From assembly GCF_000526495.1 (NCBI RefSeq), contig NZ_JAGE01000001.1:1610001-1674000 (forward strand): a DNA stretch of 64,000 nucleotides. Direction: 5' to 3'. Shown here piece after piece: positions 61,618 to 64,000 of this stretch. Both the position numbers and the translations under genes were made by a program. Below the pieces are notes generated by a model. It saw only the letters and a program-made list of their open reading frames with translations, was not told the DNA's origin and searched no databases. How positions within the stretch are numbered: position 1 is the stretch's first letter; each line of letters opens with the position of its first letter. The stretch is from Ruminiclostridium josui JCM 17888 (GTDB lineage Bacteria; Bacillota; Clostridia; Acetivibrionales; DSM-1351).

Positions 61618-64000
61618 ATGAATAAATACATACGCAGAAGTCTTGCACTTTTAGTTATCTTAACTTTACTGCTGACATCTTTCAGCAATGTATTCGGCGC
61701 ACAACAGCTTATAAGTCAAACTGTTGAAAAGCAAACAATTACTTCGGGTGTTACTTTGGAAAGCTATGATCGCTTTACTACAAGCGGATGGATTAAGGCT
61801 TATGTTCTCAGAGTAGATTTGTCTAATAAAAATGTTAAGGTCGATACCCTTACAAATAAGACATCCGTAGTAAGTTCTTCAACTGTTTTAAATCTGGCAA
61901 AAAATAGCGGAGCAATTGCTGCAGTTAACGGCAGCTTTTTTGATTTCGGAGCAAACGGAAAAAGTTATACCTATGGCCCTATTATTTCTTCAGGCAAAGT
62001 TGAACTTGCAGCTACCAGAGACAGTAAAGATACCGGAACTTTTTCACTTAATGATATCAACGAAGCGCTATTTACATACTGGAACACCAAAGTTGAGCTT
62101 ATCACTCCAAATGGTGAAAAGAAAGTTGCTGCATCATATAACAGATATAATGGTACTTTTAACGGAATGGCCATAATAGATGCAAAATGGGGTGCTAAAA
62201 CTCCTGGTGCCACAACCAAATATCCTGATTGGATTGAAATGGTAGTCGAAGATGGTATTGTAAAAGAGTTCAGTGAAAACAAACCCGCTATTAATATGCC
62301 AAAGAACGGGTTTGTTGTATTAGGGACAGGAAGTCATATTCAGTATTTAAAGAGTAACTTCAAAGTTGGGGATCCTGTTGAATACAGTATAACCATGAAC
62401 GTTGATACAAGTAAAATGACCATGGCTCTTACAGGCGGAGCGATACTTGTTAAGGATGATAAGGTTCTAACCTCTTTCTCTCATAATCCTGTGTCTCCAA
62501 GTACAAGGGCAGCAAGAACTGCTATTGGAACATCAAAAGATGGAAAAACCCTAATTATTGCTGCTATCGATGGAAAATCTAGTAACAGTATAGGTATGAC
62601 ACAAGCAGAGCTTGCATCATATATGCATGAACTTGGCTGTGCAAATGCTTTGAATCTAGACGGAGGCGGCTCAACTACTCTTGTAGCAAGAAAACAGGGT
62701 ACAACAGGTTTAAGCGTTCAAAATAAGCCTTCAGATGGCTCACAAAGAGGAGTAGGTGCATCTCTGGGTATATTCTCGGTAGCACCGCAAGGACCAGTAG
62801 ATTCTCTTTATGTAACTGCATATGAGGAGAATGTATTTGTTAATACCTCCAGGGCTTTTACAGCAAGAGGTATGGATAAGTATATGAATCCGGTTAATAT
62901 TAATACAAATGATGTAAAATGGTCTGTCTCTGGTGTTAAAGGTACTTTTAAAGGAAACGTACTATATCCTACCACTGCAGGAGAGGCTATAGTAACGGCA
63001 AAAATTGGTGACCATGTAGTGGGAACCTGTCCTATTACTGTACTGGAATCCCCAGCCAAACTTGAACTAAATTATGATAAGCTCAATATTAACCCCGGAA
63101 GTTCAGTTACATTATCCCTTAAAGGTTGGGATAAAAACGGATATACAGCAAGTATTCCCCCTGAAAACATAAAATGGAGTACAGGCGGAAATGTAGGAAA
63201 CGTATCCTCATCAAATGTATTTACTGCAAATAAAAGCGGAGGAACAGGTTATATTGCCGCCACAGTAGGTTCAGCAGTAGTTTCATGTCCTGTGTCTATT
63301 CGAAAGTCAGGTATAACAAAAGTTATTCAGGACTTTAACTCAACAGGAATAAAACTGATAACCTCGCATAAGTCCGCAAAAGCCTCTTTTAGTCTGGCAT
63401 CTAATGTTTATAAGTCAGCAAAATATTCTGCGAAAATCACATATGATTTTTCCACTGATTTAAGTGTAAACAGAGCTGCATATCTGAGCCTTCCAAATGG
63501 AGGTTATACATTAGACTCCGCCACATCAAAACTTGGTATGTGGGTTTACAGTTCATCCAAAAATCCAATTTGGATAGGGGCTACTGTCCATGATTCTAAA
63601 GGAAACTACAAAAGTGAGTACTTTGCAAAAGGAATCACTTGGACAGGTTGGAAGTACCTCGAAGTGTCTCTGGATGATTTAAATACACCAAAAAAGGTAA
63701 CAAATGTATTTGCTGTCCAGCCTAAAAACGGTAAGTCTTCAGGTACAGTATATTTTGATAACTTGACAATGATTTATACAGGCTATCCCGATGTTGATAT
63801 GTCAAAGGTTCCAAAAACAACTGTACCAAATGATGAAAATTACAAGGATGTTACTGTATCAGGAGACGATTCAATGACATTTTCAGTGTTTGGTCAGTCA
63901 ACTGCATATGGTTCAACCAACAAAACACAGATTGACATGCTTAACAAACTTGCAAGCCATATAAGCAGCTCTGTTGATGTCTCTGTACTTGTTGGCTCAA
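61618..64000 (+). CDS. Secreted phosphodiester glycosidase family protein (3' end outside window)
   Basis: At least 794 residues, cut by the window edge. A signal peptide (about 1-28, ending NVFGAQQ) is followed by a phosphodiester glycosidase domain (NAGPA-like/DUF2233): GAIAAVNGSFFDFGANGKSY, MALTGGAILVKDDK, RTAIGTSKDGKTLIIAAIDG and CANALNLDGGGSTTLV, the last being the family signature. Ig-like and carbohydrate-binding-type beta domains follow (about 400-720), and the final residues (VSGDDSMTFSVFGQSTAYGS) look like the start of another domain, perhaps a metallophosphoesterase. It likely removes sugar-phosphodiester caps from envelope glycans. Confidence 0.87.
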   Translation, partial: MNKYIRRSLALLVILTLLLTSFSNVFGAQQLISQTVEKQTITSGVTLESYDRFTTSGWIKAYVLRVDLSNKNVKVDTLTNKTSVVSSSTVLNLAKNSGAIAAVNGSFFDFGANGKSYTYGPIISSGKVELAATRDSKDTGTFSLNDINEALFTYWNTKVELITPNGEKKVAASYNRYNGTFNGMAIIDAKWGAKTPGATTKYPDWIEMVVEDGIVKEFSENKPAINMPKNGFVVLGTGSHIQYLKSNFKVGDPVEYSITMNVDTSKMTMALTGGAILVKDDKVLTSFSHNPVSPSTRAARTAIGTSKDGKTLIIAAIDGKSSNSIGMTQAELASYMHELGCANALNLDGGGSTTLVARKQGTTGLSVQNKPSDGSQRGVGASLGIFSVAPQGPVDSLYVTAYEENVFVNTSRAFTARGMDKYMNPVNINTNDVKWSVSGVKGTFKGNVLYPTTAGEAIVTAKIGDHVVGTCPITVLESPAKLELNYDKLNINPGSSVTLSLKGWDKNGYTASIPPENIKWSTGGNVGNVSSSNVFTANKSGGTGYIAATVGSAVVSCPVSIRKSGITKVIQDFNSTGIKLITSHKSAKASFSLASNVYKSAKYSAKITYDFSTDLSVNRAAYLSLPNGGYTLDSATSKLGMWVYSSSKNPIWIGATVHDSKGNYKSEYFAKGITWTGWKYLEVSLDDLNTPKKVTNVFAVQPKNGKSSGTVYFDNLTMIYTGYPDVDMSKVPKTTVPNDENYKDVTVSGDDSMTFSVFGQSTAYGSTNKTQIDMLNKLASHISSSVDVSVLVGS

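Overview
The window looks like chromosome from a low-GC, spore-forming, anaerobic, cellulolytic clostridium, most likely Ruminiclostridium/Clostridium cellulolyticum-like. The grounds are a type I dockerin on a secreted cysteine protease (cellulosome hallmark), an Ech-type energy-converting [NiFe] hydrogenase, rubredoxin, sporulation genes (YyaC, YtvI families), S-layer-homology (SLH) proteins, and strongly AT-rich intergenic DNA with consensus sigma-A promoters and GGAGG-type ribosome binding sites. No transposase, integrase, prophage module or CRISPR array was seen.

Layout. 1-5.1 kb (minus strand): a DUF1858/DUF438 (hemerythrin-PAS) pair, a small unknown gene, a class-I glutamine amidotransferase/MscS/DUF951 operon, rubredoxin and small membrane or unknown proteins. 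5.3-7.9 kb: dockerin-bearing papain-family protease. 8.0-10.8 kb: YyaC, a PAS/PP2C phosphatase, methionine aminopeptidase. 10.7-17.9 kb (minus): echABCDEF followed by hypA, a TRIC-type membrane protein and hypB. 18.4-24 kb: YtvI-type permease, then rho-rpmE-DUF1385-prmC. 24.5-27.2 kb: VOC protein, a broken methyltransferase remnant, tRNA-Thr, a methyltransferase, tRNA-Val, deoD. 27.5-35.4 kb: LtaS-like sulfatase-fold enzyme, orphan 7TM histidine kinase, MATE transporter, SH3/NlpC-P60 hydrolase, XRE-DUF5680 regulator. 35.5-43.9 kb (minus): an extended wal operon, walR-walK-unknown-yycH-yycI-murA-walJ-rlmH. 44-55.1 kb (minus): two TolC-like coiled-coil proteins, one SLH/Ig-like protein and two large tandem SLH paralogues. 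55.4-59.1 kb (minus): glgCD, murI and a membrane protein. 59.3 kb to the end (plus): a DUF6385 protein with near-identical internal 129-bp repeats, tRNA-Pro (minus), a TtcA-like tRNA thiolase and a phosphodiester glycosidase cut by the window edge.

How the genes fit together. Much of the window serves the cell envelope: the wal system senses and controls wall metabolism and is followed by the wall-precursor enzyme MurA; MurI supplies D-glutamate; the SLH proteins probably coat the wall; the LtaS-like enzyme and the NlpC/P60 hydrolase modify envelope polymers. The Ech hydrogenase links ferredoxin oxidation, H2 formation and ion translocation, with HypA/HypB supplying nickel. The most unusual block is the SLH/TolC-like cluster (44-55 kb). 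Other points of interest are a Q-rich insert in Rho, recent repeat expansion in the DUF6385 gene, a non-canonical ORF inside the wal operon, and structured leaders ahead of the large SLH genes.
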